A stretch of 64,000 nucleotides of DNA from Pseudomonas jinjuensis (lineage in GTDB: Bacteria; Pseudomonadota; Gammaproteobacteria; Pseudomonadales; Pseudomonadaceae): the NCBI RefSeq assembly GCF_900103845.1, contig NZ_FNIJ01000007.1:1-64000 (forward strand), given 5' to 3'. The notes beneath the pieces were generated by a model. The model was not told where the DNA came from, searched no databases, and saw only the letters and a list, made by a program, of their open reading frames with translations. Both the position numbers and the translations under genes were made by a program. Position 1 is the first letter of the stretch. Each line of letters opens with the position of its first letter. Below, one piece after another: positions 8,783 through 16,626 of the stretch.

Positions 8783-9424
8783 ATGCTGCGCACCGTGCTC
8801 GCCCTGACCCTTTCCGTTCTCGCCACGCTCGCCCTGGCCGCGCCCCAGGTGCGGGTGGTCGGCCTGTTCTCCGGCGCGGCGGTGCTCAACATCGACGGCC
8901 AGCGGCGCCTGCTCAAGGTCGGCCAGACCAGCCCGGAAGGCGTGCAGGTGGTCAGCGCCGACAGCCGCAAGGCGGTGCTGCGTATCGACGGCGTCGAGCG
9001 CACCTTCGAACTTTCCCGCGAGTACAGCGACGGCTACTCGGTGCCGCAGCAGCAGGCGCTGAGCATCGCCCGCGGCGTCGGCGGGCACTACTGGGTGGCC
9101 GGTTCGATCAACGGCCAGTCGGTGCAGTTCCTGGTCGACACCGGCGCCACCGCGGTGGCGATGAACGAGGCGCAGGCGCAGCGCCTCGGCCTGGATTTCC
9201 GCGTCAACGGCCAGCCGATGCTGGTCAACACCGCCAGCGGCTCGGCCAGGGCCTGGCGGATGAAGCTCGACCGGGTCAAGGTCGGCAGCCTGGAAGTGCT
9301 CGGCGTCGAGGCGATCATGATCGAAGGCGGCTCTCCCGCCGACGTGCTGCTCGGGATGAGCTACCTCAACCGGGTCGGCTGGCGCGAAGACCAGGGCATG
9401 CTGATCCTCGAGGCCAAGCACTGA
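8783..9424 (+). CDS. Periplasmic retropepsin-like aspartic protease (TIGR02281 type)
   Basis: A 213-residue secreted protein. It has a signal peptide ending at ALAAP (about residue 19) and then, near residues 115-190, a single-lobe aspartic protease domain with FLVDTGATAVAM (the DTG catalytic triad) and a hydrophobic glycine motif DVLLGMSYL. One lobe implies dimerisation, as in retroviral proteases. The ATG at 8783 has AAGGAGA six bases upstream, better than the in-frame ATG 27 bases earlier. It converges on the pilin cluster with a single base between the two stops. Confidence 0.88.
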   Translation: MLRTVLALTLSVLATLALAAPQVRVVGLFSGAAVLNIDGQRRLLKVGQTSPEGVQVVSADSRKAVLRIDGVERTFELSREYSDGYSVPQQQALSIARGVGGHYWVAGSINGQSVQFLVDTGATAVAMNEAQAQRLGLDFRVNGQPMLVNTASGSARAWRMKLDRVKVGSLEVLGVEAIMIEGGSPADVLLGMSYLNRVGWREDQGMLILEAKH

Positions 9425-9425
9425 C

Positions 9426-11300
9426 CTACAGGTAGCGGCTCCACAGCAGGGTGGCCTGGCTGGTCTGCTCGCCTTCCTGCCCGCAATCGCCCTGGCACGG
9501 GTCCTCGCCACCCATGCCGGGGATGCCGCCCGGGTCGAAGCTTTCCGGCAGGTTCTCCAGGTCGATGGTGGTGTTGCCGCGCCAGTCGGTGCCGGTCGCG
9601 TTGCCCTGCTTGGCTACGGTGACGTAGCCCTTGATCAGGGACTGGCCATTGGTTTCCAGCACATTGCCGGCGATCACGCTGCCATATACCTGCGTCGAGG
9701 CCCCGAGGGCGATGTTGCCGCCGTTGAAGGCGCTGCCGACGTAGCCGCCGGCGAGCAGGCCGATATTGCCGAGGGCGTTGGACTTCAGCTTCTGTGTGCC
9801 GATGTCGCAGAAATTGCTCGGGTACAGGCCGGAGTAGAAGGCGCTGTTGCAGGTCTCGGCATAGCCCGCGAAGTTGACCGACCAGGTGCGGTGGCTGCCG
9901 CGGGTGGCGATATTGCCGGTGGCGAGGATGGTGTTGCGGTACTTGCCGCTGTCCAGGTCCAGATTGCCGTCGAACCAGAGCGCGCCCGGGGCGACCACTG
10001 CGGGAGCGTTGTCCCCGCCGTCGCCGCTGAGCCTCCAGGTGCCATTGTCGTAGGCGATGCTCTGGGCGCCGTCCCAGGTGCCCTGGGTGATCTTGCGCAG
10101 CCTGTCGGCACCGACACCGGCGCAGCTGCCGTTATTCACCGTCGAACACTCTTCCCGGCAATAGCCGTTGCCGTCCAGCGCCGAGCACAGGTAGCCCCAG
10201 CGGTCGTTGTAGTTCTGCCTGATCTTGCCGAGACGGTAGGCGCCGTCGGCGATGCCATTGACATTGCGCACGCTGACCTGGACCTGCCCGTTGCGGTACT
10301 CGAACACGTAGTTGGCGAGATCCTTCAGTTCGTAGGCGTCGACGCGCGGCTTGGGCGGGACGAAAGGCTGCAATGGCTGCATCTCGTCGAGCCTGTTCTC
10401 CGCGATCCGGTCCGGAGCGAGCGGGCAGTCGAAGACGCTCTTGCCGGCGCGGATGCTCACGAAACGGCTCCACGAGGTGTCGACGCAGTAGACGTTCCCC
10501 AGCGCATCCACCGTGCCCACGCTGCCGCCGCCATTTCCGAACCGCACGTTGCCGTTGGCGTAGAACTTCCCCTGGCTGCCGGCGCTCTGGACATTGATGT
10601 TGCCCAGCGCGGAAGCCTTGGTGGCGGCGGAAGAACCATGCAGGGTGATATTGCCGTTGGTGAACAGCTCGTAGACCTGCACGGCTCCGCCAAGCTCGAT
10701 GTCGCCGGTGGCGCGCATGGTCTTGATGCCGGTGACGCTGCCGCCGAGGTCGATCCTGCCGTCGACGTTGAAGTTCGCGTTGTCGCCGCCTTTCACGTCG
10801 ACGCTGCCGCGCATGTCCAGGTCGCCGCTGATGTTGATCACGTTGTCCCAGGGATTGGACGGGTTCGACTGGCCGCCACCGGGCGCCACCGCGTACACCG
10901 CCTGGATGGTCGAGGTGGCGCGCGCGGCGTCGTCCTGGTTGCGGATGTTGGCGGTCACCCGGTAGCGCCCCGCGTCGATCTCTTCCGGGCTGCTGGCGAT
11001 GCTGGCGTGCAGTTCCCGTTCACCGACCGTCATGACGATGTCGTCGCCTTCCTGCAGCTGCCCCAGTTCAGTTTCGTCGAGCTGTTCGAGGTACTGGCGG
11101 AAGATTTCCGTGCCCGCCCAGGCGCCGGCCTGGGCGTGGGTGCTGGCGTGCACCGCCACCTGCTTCTGCTGGGCGCCGCGCACCGCGTGCATCACGCCGA
11201 GGGCGGTGGCGGTGAGGGCGAGGCCGGCGAGCAGGACGATCAGGATGGTCGCCATGCCGCGCTGGCGGGTGGGAGAGGGGGTTCGGGTGATCCTGGGCAT
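9426..11300 (-). CDS. PilX-like protein with long beta-solenoid-like region
   Basis: A 624-residue protein. A basic N-terminus is followed by a transmembrane helix near residues 15-38 (RGMATILIVLLAGLAL), as in PilX-type pilus assembly proteins, but there is no FTLIE-type prepilin site. From about residue 140 it has repeated short units such as ATGDIELGGAVQVYE and TNGNITLHG that resemble bactofilin-type or polymer-forming beta-helices; these resume near 505-590. The middle contains several cysteines (GYCREECSTVNNGSC). The ATG at 11300 is preferred over an upstream TTG. It is the last gene of the pilin operon. Possible roles are tip or shaft protein; not assignable from sequence. Confidence 0.75.
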   Translation of the reverse strand: MPRITRTPSPTRQRGMATILIVLLAGLALTATALGVMHAVRGAQQKQVAVHASTHAQAGAWAGTEIFRQYLEQLDETELGQLQEGDDIVMTVGERELHASIASSPEEIDAGRYRVTANIRNQDDAARATSTIQAVYAVAPGGGQSNPSNPWDNVINISGDLDMRGSVDVKGGDNANFNVDGRIDLGGSVTGIKTMRATGDIELGGAVQVYELFTNGNITLHGSSAATKASALGNINVQSAGSQGKFYANGNVRFGNGGGSVGTVDALGNVYCVDTSWSRFVSIRAGKSVFDCPLAPDRIAENRLDEMQPLQPFVPPKPRVDAYELKDLANYVFEYRNGQVQVSVRNVNGIADGAYRLGKIRQNYNDRWGYLCSALDGNGYCREECSTVNNGSCAGVGADRLRKITQGTWDGAQSIAYDNGTWRLSGDGGDNAPAVVAPGALWFDGNLDLDSGKYRNTILATGNIATRGSHRTWSVNFAGYAETCNSAFYSGLYPSNFCDIGTQKLKSNALGNIGLLAGGYVGSAFNGGNIALGASTQVYGSVIAGNVLETNGQSLIKGYVTVAKQGNATGTDWRGNTTIDLENLPESFDPGGIPGMGGEDPCQGDCGQEGEQTSQATLLWSRYL

Positions 11301-11306
11301 GACCAA

Positions 11307-11957
11307 CTACTCCGCGATGTTGGACAGGCAGATGCGGTAGCTGAGCAGGTCGATCTCATCGTTGCCGGCGAGCCGCACGCTGTTGTGGGCGCTGAGCGTC
11401 ACCTGCGGGTGCCGCGCCGCTTCGCCGAAGCCGAAGGGCGTGCATTCGACGCTGGGGGTGATGAGGAACCCGGTCAGGGGCTGCGCTGCCGGGTGGTGCT
11501 CGGGCACGACCTGGCGGGCCAGGTCCTGGCGCACCTTCCATTGCAGTCCGCCCAGGCTGGCATTCGCGGTGCAGTCGTCGGCCTGCAGCAGGGACAGGAT
11601 GCGCAGCGCCTTGCCGCTGGCGGAGTCGGTGCCGGGGCGGTCGGTGAGGCCGCGGCACTGATAGCCGAGGCTGTCCTGGTAGCGCCAGAGCAGCGCGCGC
11701 TGGGTGCTGCCGCCCACGGTTATGCCGGGATCGTCCAGGTTGATGCCGGACTCCATGCCGAAACCGGCGCTCTGCAACTTGAGCTGCGCGGTGAGCAGGC
11801 CGGCGGCGATCTGCCCGTCCTGGTTGGCGTCCTGGGTGGCGACCACCGCGGTATGCACCAGGTTGCGGTACAGACCGAGCATGGCGAGGATGCACAGGCT
11901 CGACAGGAGCATGCCGATCAGCAGGCTGATCAGGGTGAGGCCGCGCTGGCGACGCAT
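11307..11957 (-). CDS. PilW-like minor pilin
   Basis: A 216-residue protein with a short leader and a prepilin-like start, RGLTLISLLIGMLLS; the glutamate normally at +5 of mature pilins is replaced by serine, as in many PilW proteins. After the hydrophobic helix it has a cysteine-containing globular domain. The ATG at 11957 overlaps the preceding gene's TGA by one base. Position, size and motif match pilW in fimT-pilV-pilW-pilX type operons. Confidence 0.82.
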   Translation of the reverse strand: MRRQRGLTLISLLIGMLLSSLCILAMLGLYRNLVHTAVVATQDANQDGQIAAGLLTAQLKLQSAGFGMESGINLDDPGITVGGSTQRALLWRYQDSLGYQCRGLTDRPGTDSASGKALRILSLLQADDCTANASLGGLQWKVRQDLARQVVPEHHPAAQPLTGFLITPSVECTPFGFGEAARHPQVTLSAHNSVRLAGNDEIDLLSYRICLSNIAE

Positions 11958-12364
11958 CACAGTCCGCCTCCGACGCGCACTTCGCCGCCGAGAGCCGGGT
12001 CGCTGACGGAAAGCGTCAGCGGCACCGGCACTGCATTGAGCTCCTTGAGGTCGCCGTTCTTGCCCACCCGGGCGCTCTGCGTCGCGCAGCCGTCGACGCT
12101 GACCGGCAGGCTGAGCTGCCTGGTCAGCCTGATCTGGTGGCTGCCGCTGCACAGGTCGAGGGTGCCGCTGCCATTGCTCTGCAGCAGGTCGCGCAGCTGG
12201 CTGACGGCCATGGCCTGCAGGTTCATGTCCTTCTGGCTGACCGCCACCCGTGAGGTGGAATACACCACGCCGAGGCCGACGATGCAGGTCAGCAGCATGC
12301 CGATCAGCGCTTCGATCAGGACGTCGCCGCGCTGGCGCCGGCTAGTTGAACGTGACATCCACAT
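11957..12364 (-). CDS. PilV-like minor pilin
   Basis: A 135-residue pilin-like protein with the N-terminal motif RGDVLIEALIGMLL: a prepilin peptidase site after Gly and a conserved Glu at +5, followed by a hydrophobic helix. The small C-terminal domain has two cysteines (LCSG and GCAT). The start may be the ATG at 12364 or the one at 12358; both lie within the end of the preceding gene. By order and size this is the PilV position of a minor pilin operon. Confidence 0.82.
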   Translation of the reverse strand: MWMSRSTSRRQRGDVLIEALIGMLLTCIVGLGVVYSTSRVAVSQKDMNLQAMAVSQLRDLLQSNGSGTLDLCSGSHQIRLTRQLSLPVSVDGCATQSARVGKNGDLKELNAVPVPLTLSVSDPALGGEVRVGGGL

Positions 12365-12809
12365 GTTCGTTGCCTGCGCTGAGGGAGAAGGTCTGGCCGC
12401 TGCCGCAGTTGCCCGTGTCGATGGGCAAGGCCCGGCCGTCCAGGGCCAGGCAGTGGAAGTCGCTGGCGTCGTTGCCCACGGCGACCCGGATGGGCAGCTG
12501 GGCGCTCCAGGTCCGGGTCGTCGAGCAATTGGCCGGCTGGCTGGGCGAGGCCGCTTCGTGGAGGCTGAGCAGGTTGTCCTGGCTCAGGCACAGCAGCGCC
12601 GCCGGCTGGACATCGATCATCCCGTAGCGGTTGCGCAGGGCGCTCGCCTTGGCGCGGCCGATGCCCTGGTTGAGGGCGCCCTCGGCCTCGCGCAACTGGG
12701 CGCTGTCGGCCCAGTGCGCGGTGAAGGGCGCGGCGATCCCGACCAGGATGCCGACCAGCGCGACCACGATCATCAGCTCGATCAGGCTGACGCCGGCCTG
12801 GCGTTTCAT
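12342..12809 (-). CDS. FimT/FimU-type (GspH) minor pilin
   Basis: A 155-residue pseudopilin-like protein with leader and cleavage motif [16 protein letters not shown], Glu at +5, then the GspH/FimT helix. It ends in a beta-rich domain with cysteines near [16 protein letters not shown] and NCGSG. The ATG overlaps the preceding stop (ATGA). FimT/FimU proteins prime pilus assembly and FimT can bind DNA during transformation; that is family knowledge and not shown here. Confidence 0.83.
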   Translation of the reverse strand: MKRQAGVSLIELMIVVALVGILVGIAAPFTAHWADSAQLREAEGALNQGIGRAKASALRNRYGMIDVQPAALLCLSQDNLLSLHEAASPSQPANCSTTRTWSAQLPIRVAVGNDASDFHCLALDGRALPIDTGNCGSGQTFSLSAGNEHVDVTFN

Positions 12810-13219
12810 TGCCAGCTCCCGTTGTAGCTGCCGCAGCTGGCGATGCTGCGCACGTGGTCGTGGGTCAGGCTGATGGTGCAGCCGGCGAGCCGGCCGCCGT
12901 TGCCGGTGGCGGTTACCGTATAGGCCGCTGCCGAGGCGTTGACGCTGTAGCCGAAGCTGCTCTCCGCCGGATGCCAGGCGGGGAATCTGTCCTTGACGGC
13001 GGTAGTGCTGGCCAGCGTCGCGGCGGGGTAGGCGAGGGTGCGCTGGTAGGCGTTCTCCAGGTTCAGGCTGAGCGCCACCAGGTCGGCCTGGGCGGCGCGG
13101 ATGCGGCTCCTGTCGATGTGCGAGTGGTACGCCGGCAGGGCGATGCTGGCGAGGATGGCGACGATCGCAACGACGATCATCAGCTCGATCAGGGTGAAGC
13201 CTCTATGCTTTCCGGGCAT
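12806..13219 (-). CDS. PilE-like type IV pilin
   Basis: A 137-residue pilin with a textbook N-terminus: basic leader, [17 protein letters not shown], Glu at +5 and a long hydrophobic helix. It has two C-terminal cysteines (GCTISL and ASCGSYN) that can form the D-region disulfide. It is the first gene of the five-gene minus-strand cluster. It resembles PilE minor pilins more than PilA, since it sits with fimT/pilV/pilW-like genes. Confidence 0.87.
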   Translation of the reverse strand: MPGKHRGFTLIELMIVVAIVAILASIALPAYHSHIDRSRIRAAQADLVALSLNLENAYQRTLAYPAATLASTTAVKDRFPAWHPAESSFGYSVNASAAAYTVTATGNGGRLAGCTISLTHDHVRSIASCGSYNGSWQ

Positions 13220-13432
13220 GGATCATCCTCCGGAGTGGGGGTGGGGATGTCCCGTAAATGTGATGGAGTTGGCAATATGCTGGCCGATATGCCCGCAAAC
13301 GGGCCTGATCCAGGGCAGGGTTTGTGGAACTGTCGTGCCTGTTCGCGAACAAGCCTTGGCAAACGCCGGGGTATCGGGCGTTTCGATCCGAATGAGCCGC
13401 TTTTTGCCTGACTGCCGGGCGTTCGCTGCTGT

Positions 13433-13438
13433 TACAAT
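13433..13438 (+). promoter_or_regulatory. Probable -10 box of ribA
   Basis: TACAAT lies 37 bases before the ribA GTG. No good TTGACA-like -35 is at standard spacing, so this is only a candidate. The rest of the 255-base gap between the pilin cluster and ribA shows no gene and no RFN element. Confidence 0.35.
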
Positions 13439-13474
13439 GCCTGCCCTTCGAAATTTTCAAGACAGGAGCATCCG

Positions 13475-14098
13475 GTGTCCGTCGTCTTCGTCGCCGCCTC
13501 CAAGCTGCCCACACCTTTCGGCGAATTCACCATGCACGGCTTCCTCGACGAGGACACTGGCAAGGAACATGTCGCCCTGACCATGGGCACGATCGACGAC
13601 GGCCAGCCGGTGCTGGGTCGTCTGCACTCCGAGTGCCTGACCGGCGACGCCCTGTTCAGCCTGCGCTGCGACTGCGGCTTCCAGCTCGAAGGCGCGCTCG
13701 CCGCCATCGCCCAGGAAGGCCGCGGCGTGCTGCTCTACCTGCGCCAGGAAGGTCGCGGCATCGGCCTGCTGAACAAGATCCGCGCCTATGACCTGCAGGA
13801 CCAGGGCGCCGATACCGTGGAAGCCAACCTGCAGCTGGGCTTCGGCGCCGACCAGCGCGACTACGCCATGTGCCTGCCGATACTCCAGCATCTGGGCGTC
13901 TGCTCGCTGAAGCTGATGACCAACAACCCGCGCAAGGTGAAGGCGCTGGAAGGCTACGGCCTGACGGTCGCCAAGCGCGTGCCCCTGCAGAAGGGCCTGA
14001 ACCCGCACAACAGGCATTACCTGGCGACCAAGGCCGGCAAGCTCGGCCACCTGCTGGGCAACATGCACCAGGGCGAAGCCGAGGCCGAGATCCAGTGA
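13475..14098 (+). CDS. ribA: GTP cyclohydrolase II
   Basis: A 207-residue enzyme for the first committed step of riboflavin synthesis. The zinc site [18 protein letters not shown] (Cys at about 52, 63 and 65) and the GTP-binding [12 protein letters not shown] are intact. The start is GTG at 13475 with AGGAG six bases upstream. It supplies the activity that the RibB fusion at 5083-6165 has lost. No FMN riboswitch precedes it, so it is probably not FMN-controlled. Confidence 0.97.
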   Translation: MSVVFVAASKLPTPFGEFTMHGFLDEDTGKEHVALTMGTIDDGQPVLGRLHSECLTGDALFSLRCDCGFQLEGALAAIAQEGRGVLLYLRQEGRGIGLLNKIRAYDLQDQGADTVEANLQLGFGADQRDYAMCLPILQHLGVCSLKLMTNNPRKVKALEGYGLTVAKRVPLQKGLNPHNRHYLATKAGKLGHLLGNMHQGEAEAEIQ

Positions 14099-14511
14099 AC
14101 CGCAGCGTTATTCGCAACCGCCTGGCCCTGCGCTGGTGGTTGCACCTGATCCTCGCCATTGCGCCGCTGGTGCTGGTAAGCGTGCTGGCCGGCGACAACA
14201 CCTGGCTGGCCGAACTGGCCACCCCCGCCTTCGTCGTCGGCCTGATGTCGATGTTCCTCACCCTGTCGCTGTTCCGCGGCTACAAGAAGGCGCTGGTGGC
14301 GACCCAGCAGGCCCTCGATACGCCTGCCGAGGAATCCGCCTGGGTGACCCTGGGCGAGGCGCGCCGCAGCGGCGCCCTGGGCGCCAGCATCCCGGCCTGG
14401 ATCGGCGCGGTGGCGGCACTCTTCGGGCTGAACGGCGTGGCGCTGTTCCTGCTCGGACTGACCAGCGTGATCATCCTCTGCCTGTACCGCATTCCCCGCC
14501 AGCTGCGTTGA
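14095..14511 (+). CDS. Conserved small membrane protein
   Basis: A 138-residue inner-membrane protein I cannot name. Hydrophobic helices lie at about residues 14-32, 42-57 and two more from 95 to 130 ([16 protein letters not shown] and [15 protein letters not shown]). The GTG start at 14095 overlaps the ribA stop and its stop overlaps the next ATG, so the three genes are translationally coupled. No catalytic motif is visible. Confidence 0.75.
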   Translation: MNRSVIRNRLALRWWLHLILAIAPLVLVSVLAGDNTWLAELATPAFVVGLMSMFLTLSLFRGYKKALVATQQALDTPAEESAWVTLGEARRSGALGASIPAWIGAVAALFGLNGVALFLLGLTSVIILCLYRIPRQLR

Positions 14512-15311
14512 TGCGCCAGCTCTTCGCCGCGCTGTGCCTGCTCGCCGCGCTGCCTCTGGCGGCGGCCGAGCGGGTGATCAGCCTGGCGCCCTCGCTGACC
14601 GACATCGTCCTCGAACTGGATGCCAGCGAGTGCCTGGTCGGCGTGCTCGACGGCGGCGAGCGCAGCCCCGCGCTGGCCGGCCTGCCGTCGGTGGGTCGCT
14701 ACGGGCAGGTCAATCTCGAACAGCTCCTCAGCCTGCGCCCGGACCTGCTGCTGGTCTGGCCCGGCAGCGTGCCGCAGGCGCAGTTGGAAAAGCTGAAAGG
14801 CTTCGGCATTCCGATGTACGTCGCCGATCCGCACCGGATGCAGGACATTTCCCGGCAACTGGCGGAAATGGGCGAATTGCTCGGTCATGGCGACCAGGGC
14901 CGGCGCCTGGCCCGGAGCTTCGACCAGCGCGTGGCAGACCTGCGCGACCAGTACCGCCGCGAGCGGCCGCTGCGGGTGTTCTACCAGGTGTGGAACCGCC
15001 CGCTGTACACCCTCGGCGGCCGCCAGGTGATCAGCGATGCGCTGCAGGTCTGCGGCGCCGAGAACCTGTTCGCCGATCTCGCCCTGCCGGCGCCGCAGGT
15101 CAGCACCGAATCGGTGCTGGCGCGCGATCCGGACGTGATCCTCGGCGGCAGCCACGCCGAGCTGGACGGCTGGCGCGACATGCCGCAACTGACCGCAACC
15201 CGCCTCGGCCAGCTCTGGCCGATCCCCGACAAGAACCTGGAACGGCCGAGCTACGGCATGCTCGAGGCGACCGAGAAGCTCTGCCGGCTGCTGGCGACGG
15301 CGCGGAACTGA
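14511..15311 (+). CDS. btuF: BtuF-like cobalamin-binding periplasmic protein
   Basis: A 266-residue protein with a signal peptide (cleavage near AAAAER, residue 18). It is a class III periplasmic binding fold: RVISLAPSLTDIVLEL, then LPSVGRYGQVNLEQLLSLRPDLLLVW, and a second lobe with VFYQVWNRPLYTLGG and CGAENLF. These resemble BtuF, which delivers vitamin B12 to BtuCD. No btuC or btuD is adjacent, so it must work with transporter parts encoded elsewhere; a siderophore-type ligand is a less likely alternative. Confidence 0.82.
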   Translation: MRQLFAALCLLAALPLAAAERVISLAPSLTDIVLELDASECLVGVLDGGERSPALAGLPSVGRYGQVNLEQLLSLRPDLLLVWPGSVPQAQLEKLKGFGIPMYVADPHRMQDISRQLAEMGELLGHGDQGRRLARSFDQRVADLRDQYRRERPLRVFYQVWNRPLYTLGGRQVISDALQVCGAENLFADLALPAPQVSTESVLARDPDVILGGSHAELDGWRDMPQLTATRLGQLWPIPDKNLERPSYGMLEATEKLCRLLATARN

Positions 15312-15314
15312 GAA

Positions 15315-15349
15315 GCGGCGGATGACGCTGGCGCGTCATGCGTCCTACG
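15315..15349. repeat. 35-base direct repeat, copy 1
   Basis: The sequence contains GATGACGCTGGCGCGTCAT, a short palindrome, followed by GCGTCCTACG. It differs by a single base from 16525-16559, so the two copies flank the oxidoreductase gene in direct orientation. Confidence 0.85.
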
Positions 15350-15366
15350 AAAGCCCCGCCGAACCC

Positions 15367-15450
15367 TAGGGTGGATGAGTCTCCTTTCATCCACCATTGC
15401 GGGGCCGCATGCGCGGCCATGGTGGATCGATGGAGCCTGATCCACCCTAC
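15367..15450. repeat. TAGGGTGGAT palindromic repeat, copy 1
   Basis: The outer arms are TAGGGTGGATGA and TGATCCACCCTA, the inner arms CATCCACCAT and ATGGTGGATC. The element is nearly the same as 50301-50372, but has 12 extra bases in the centre. Its right end supplies the TAG stop of the oxidoreductase gene. A related element is at 45215-45307. Confidence 0.85.
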
Positions 15451-16463
15451 GCGAACCCCTCCAGCACGATCTTGCCCTTGGCCCTGCCGCTCTCCAGCAG
15501 CGCATGGGCGCGGCGCAGGCTGGCGGCGTCGATGCGGCCGAAGTGTTCGCCGAGGGTGGTCTTCAGCACGCCCTGGTCGATCAGCTCGGCGACCCGCTCC
15601 AGCAGGCGGTGCTGCTCGATCATGTCCGGGGTCTGGAACATCGAGCGGGTGTACATGAACTCCCAGTGCAGCGACAGGCTCTTCTGCTTGAGCAGCCGCA
15701 CGTCGAGGCTTTCCGGATCGTCGATCAAGGCCAGCCGGCCCTGCGGGCGCAGCGCCGCGACCAGTTGCGGCAGGTGCGCGTCGGTGTGGGTGAGGCTGGC
15801 GACGTGGGTCACCTCGGGGTGGCCGATCCGCCGCAGTTCCTCGCCCAGCGGCTTGTCGTGGTCGATCACGTGGTGGGCGCCGAGTTCGAGCACCCACTGG
15901 TGGGTTTCCGCGCGGGAGGCGGTGCCGATCACCGTCATCCCGGTCAACTGGCTGGCCAGTTGGGTGAGGATCGAACCCACGCCGCCGGCGGCGCCGACGA
16001 TCAGCAGGCTCTGCCCGGCGCTGGACTGGCCCTCGGTGATCTGCAGGCGGTCGAAGAGCAGTTCCCAGGCGGTGATGCCGGTCAGCGGCAGCGCCGCGGC
16101 CTGGGCGAAGTCGAGACTTTGCGGCATGTGCCCGACGATGCGCTGGTCCACCAGCTGCAATTCGGCGTTGCTGCCCGGGCGGGTCAGGTCGCCGGCGTAC
16201 CAGACCCGGTCGCCGGGGCGGAACAGGTGCACGTCGCTGCCCACCGCGCGGACCACCCCGGCGGCATCCCAGCCGAGCACCTTGTATTCGCCCGCCGGCG
16301 GTTCGGCGCGCATGCGTACCTTGGTGTCCACCGGGTTCACCGAAATCGCCCGCACCTCCACCAGCAGATCGTGCGGCCCGGGCGTGGGCTCGGGCAGCTC
16401 GATGTCGAGCAGCGCCTCGGGGTGGTCGATGGGATGGCTGCGGGTGTAGCCGACGGCTTTCAT
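15447..16463 (-). CDS. Zinc-type alcohol dehydrogenase-like NADPH:quinone oxidoreductase
   Basis: A 338-residue medium-chain dehydrogenase/reductase. The N-terminal GroES-like domain has NPVDTKVRM; the nucleotide-binding motif GAAGGVGSILTQLAS lies near 155-170. The catalytic and structural zinc cysteines are absent, placing it with the zinc-free quinone oxidoreductases (ZADH1/QOR, TIGR02817-like). The substrate is unknown. The stop codon lies inside a dispersed repeat and the gene is bracketed by near-identical direct repeats, so it may be a mobile or recently inserted single-gene unit. Confidence 0.85.
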   Translation of the reverse strand: MKAVGYTRSHPIDHPEALLDIELPEPTPGPHDLLVEVRAISVNPVDTKVRMRAEPPAGEYKVLGWDAAGVVRAVGSDVHLFRPGDRVWYAGDLTRPGSNAELQLVDQRIVGHMPQSLDFAQAAALPLTGITAWELLFDRLQITEGQSSAGQSLLIVGAAGGVGSILTQLASQLTGMTVIGTASRAETHQWVLELGAHHVIDHDKPLGEELRRIGHPEVTHVASLTHTDAHLPQLVAALRPQGRLALIDDPESLDVRLLKQKSLSLHWEFMYTRSMFQTPDMIEQHRLLERVAELIDQGVLKTTLGEHFGRIDAASLRRAHALLESGRAKGKIVLEGFA

Positions 16464-16502
16464 GGGGCGGACCCTCGATGCGGTTCGTCAGGCATCTCAG
16501 TG

Positions 16503-16557
16503 TAGGGCGAATGGCGCGGCGATGGCGGCGGATGACGCTGGCGCGTCATGCGCCCTA
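16503..16557. repeat. Palindromic repeat containing direct repeat copy 2
   Basis: Outer arms TAGGGCG (16503-16509) and CGCCCTA (16551-16557) enclose the GATGACGC/GCGTCATG palindrome. Bases 16525-16559 repeat 15315-15349 with one mismatch. It sits just upstream of the oxidoreductase start. Confidence 0.8.
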
Positions 16558-16576
16558 CGCGGAGCACGGCACCCCT

Positions 16577-16622
16577 GTAGGAGCGGGCCATGCCCGCGAC
16601 CGCGCGGACAGCGCGTCTCTAC
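16577..16622. repeat. REP-like element
   Basis: It begins GTAGGAGCGGGCCATGCCCG and ends with the degenerate arm CGCGTCTCTAC. It is the same family as 56137-56178, with which it shares the first 23 or so bases. It ends four bases before the stop of the DedA-PAP2 gene. Confidence 0.75.
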
Positions 16623-16626
16623 AACG

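Noticed and set aside
9891-12827. 978-codon plus-strand frame opposite the pilin operon
   Set aside because: The five minus-strand genes have clear prepilin motifs and tight overlaps; this frame has none.
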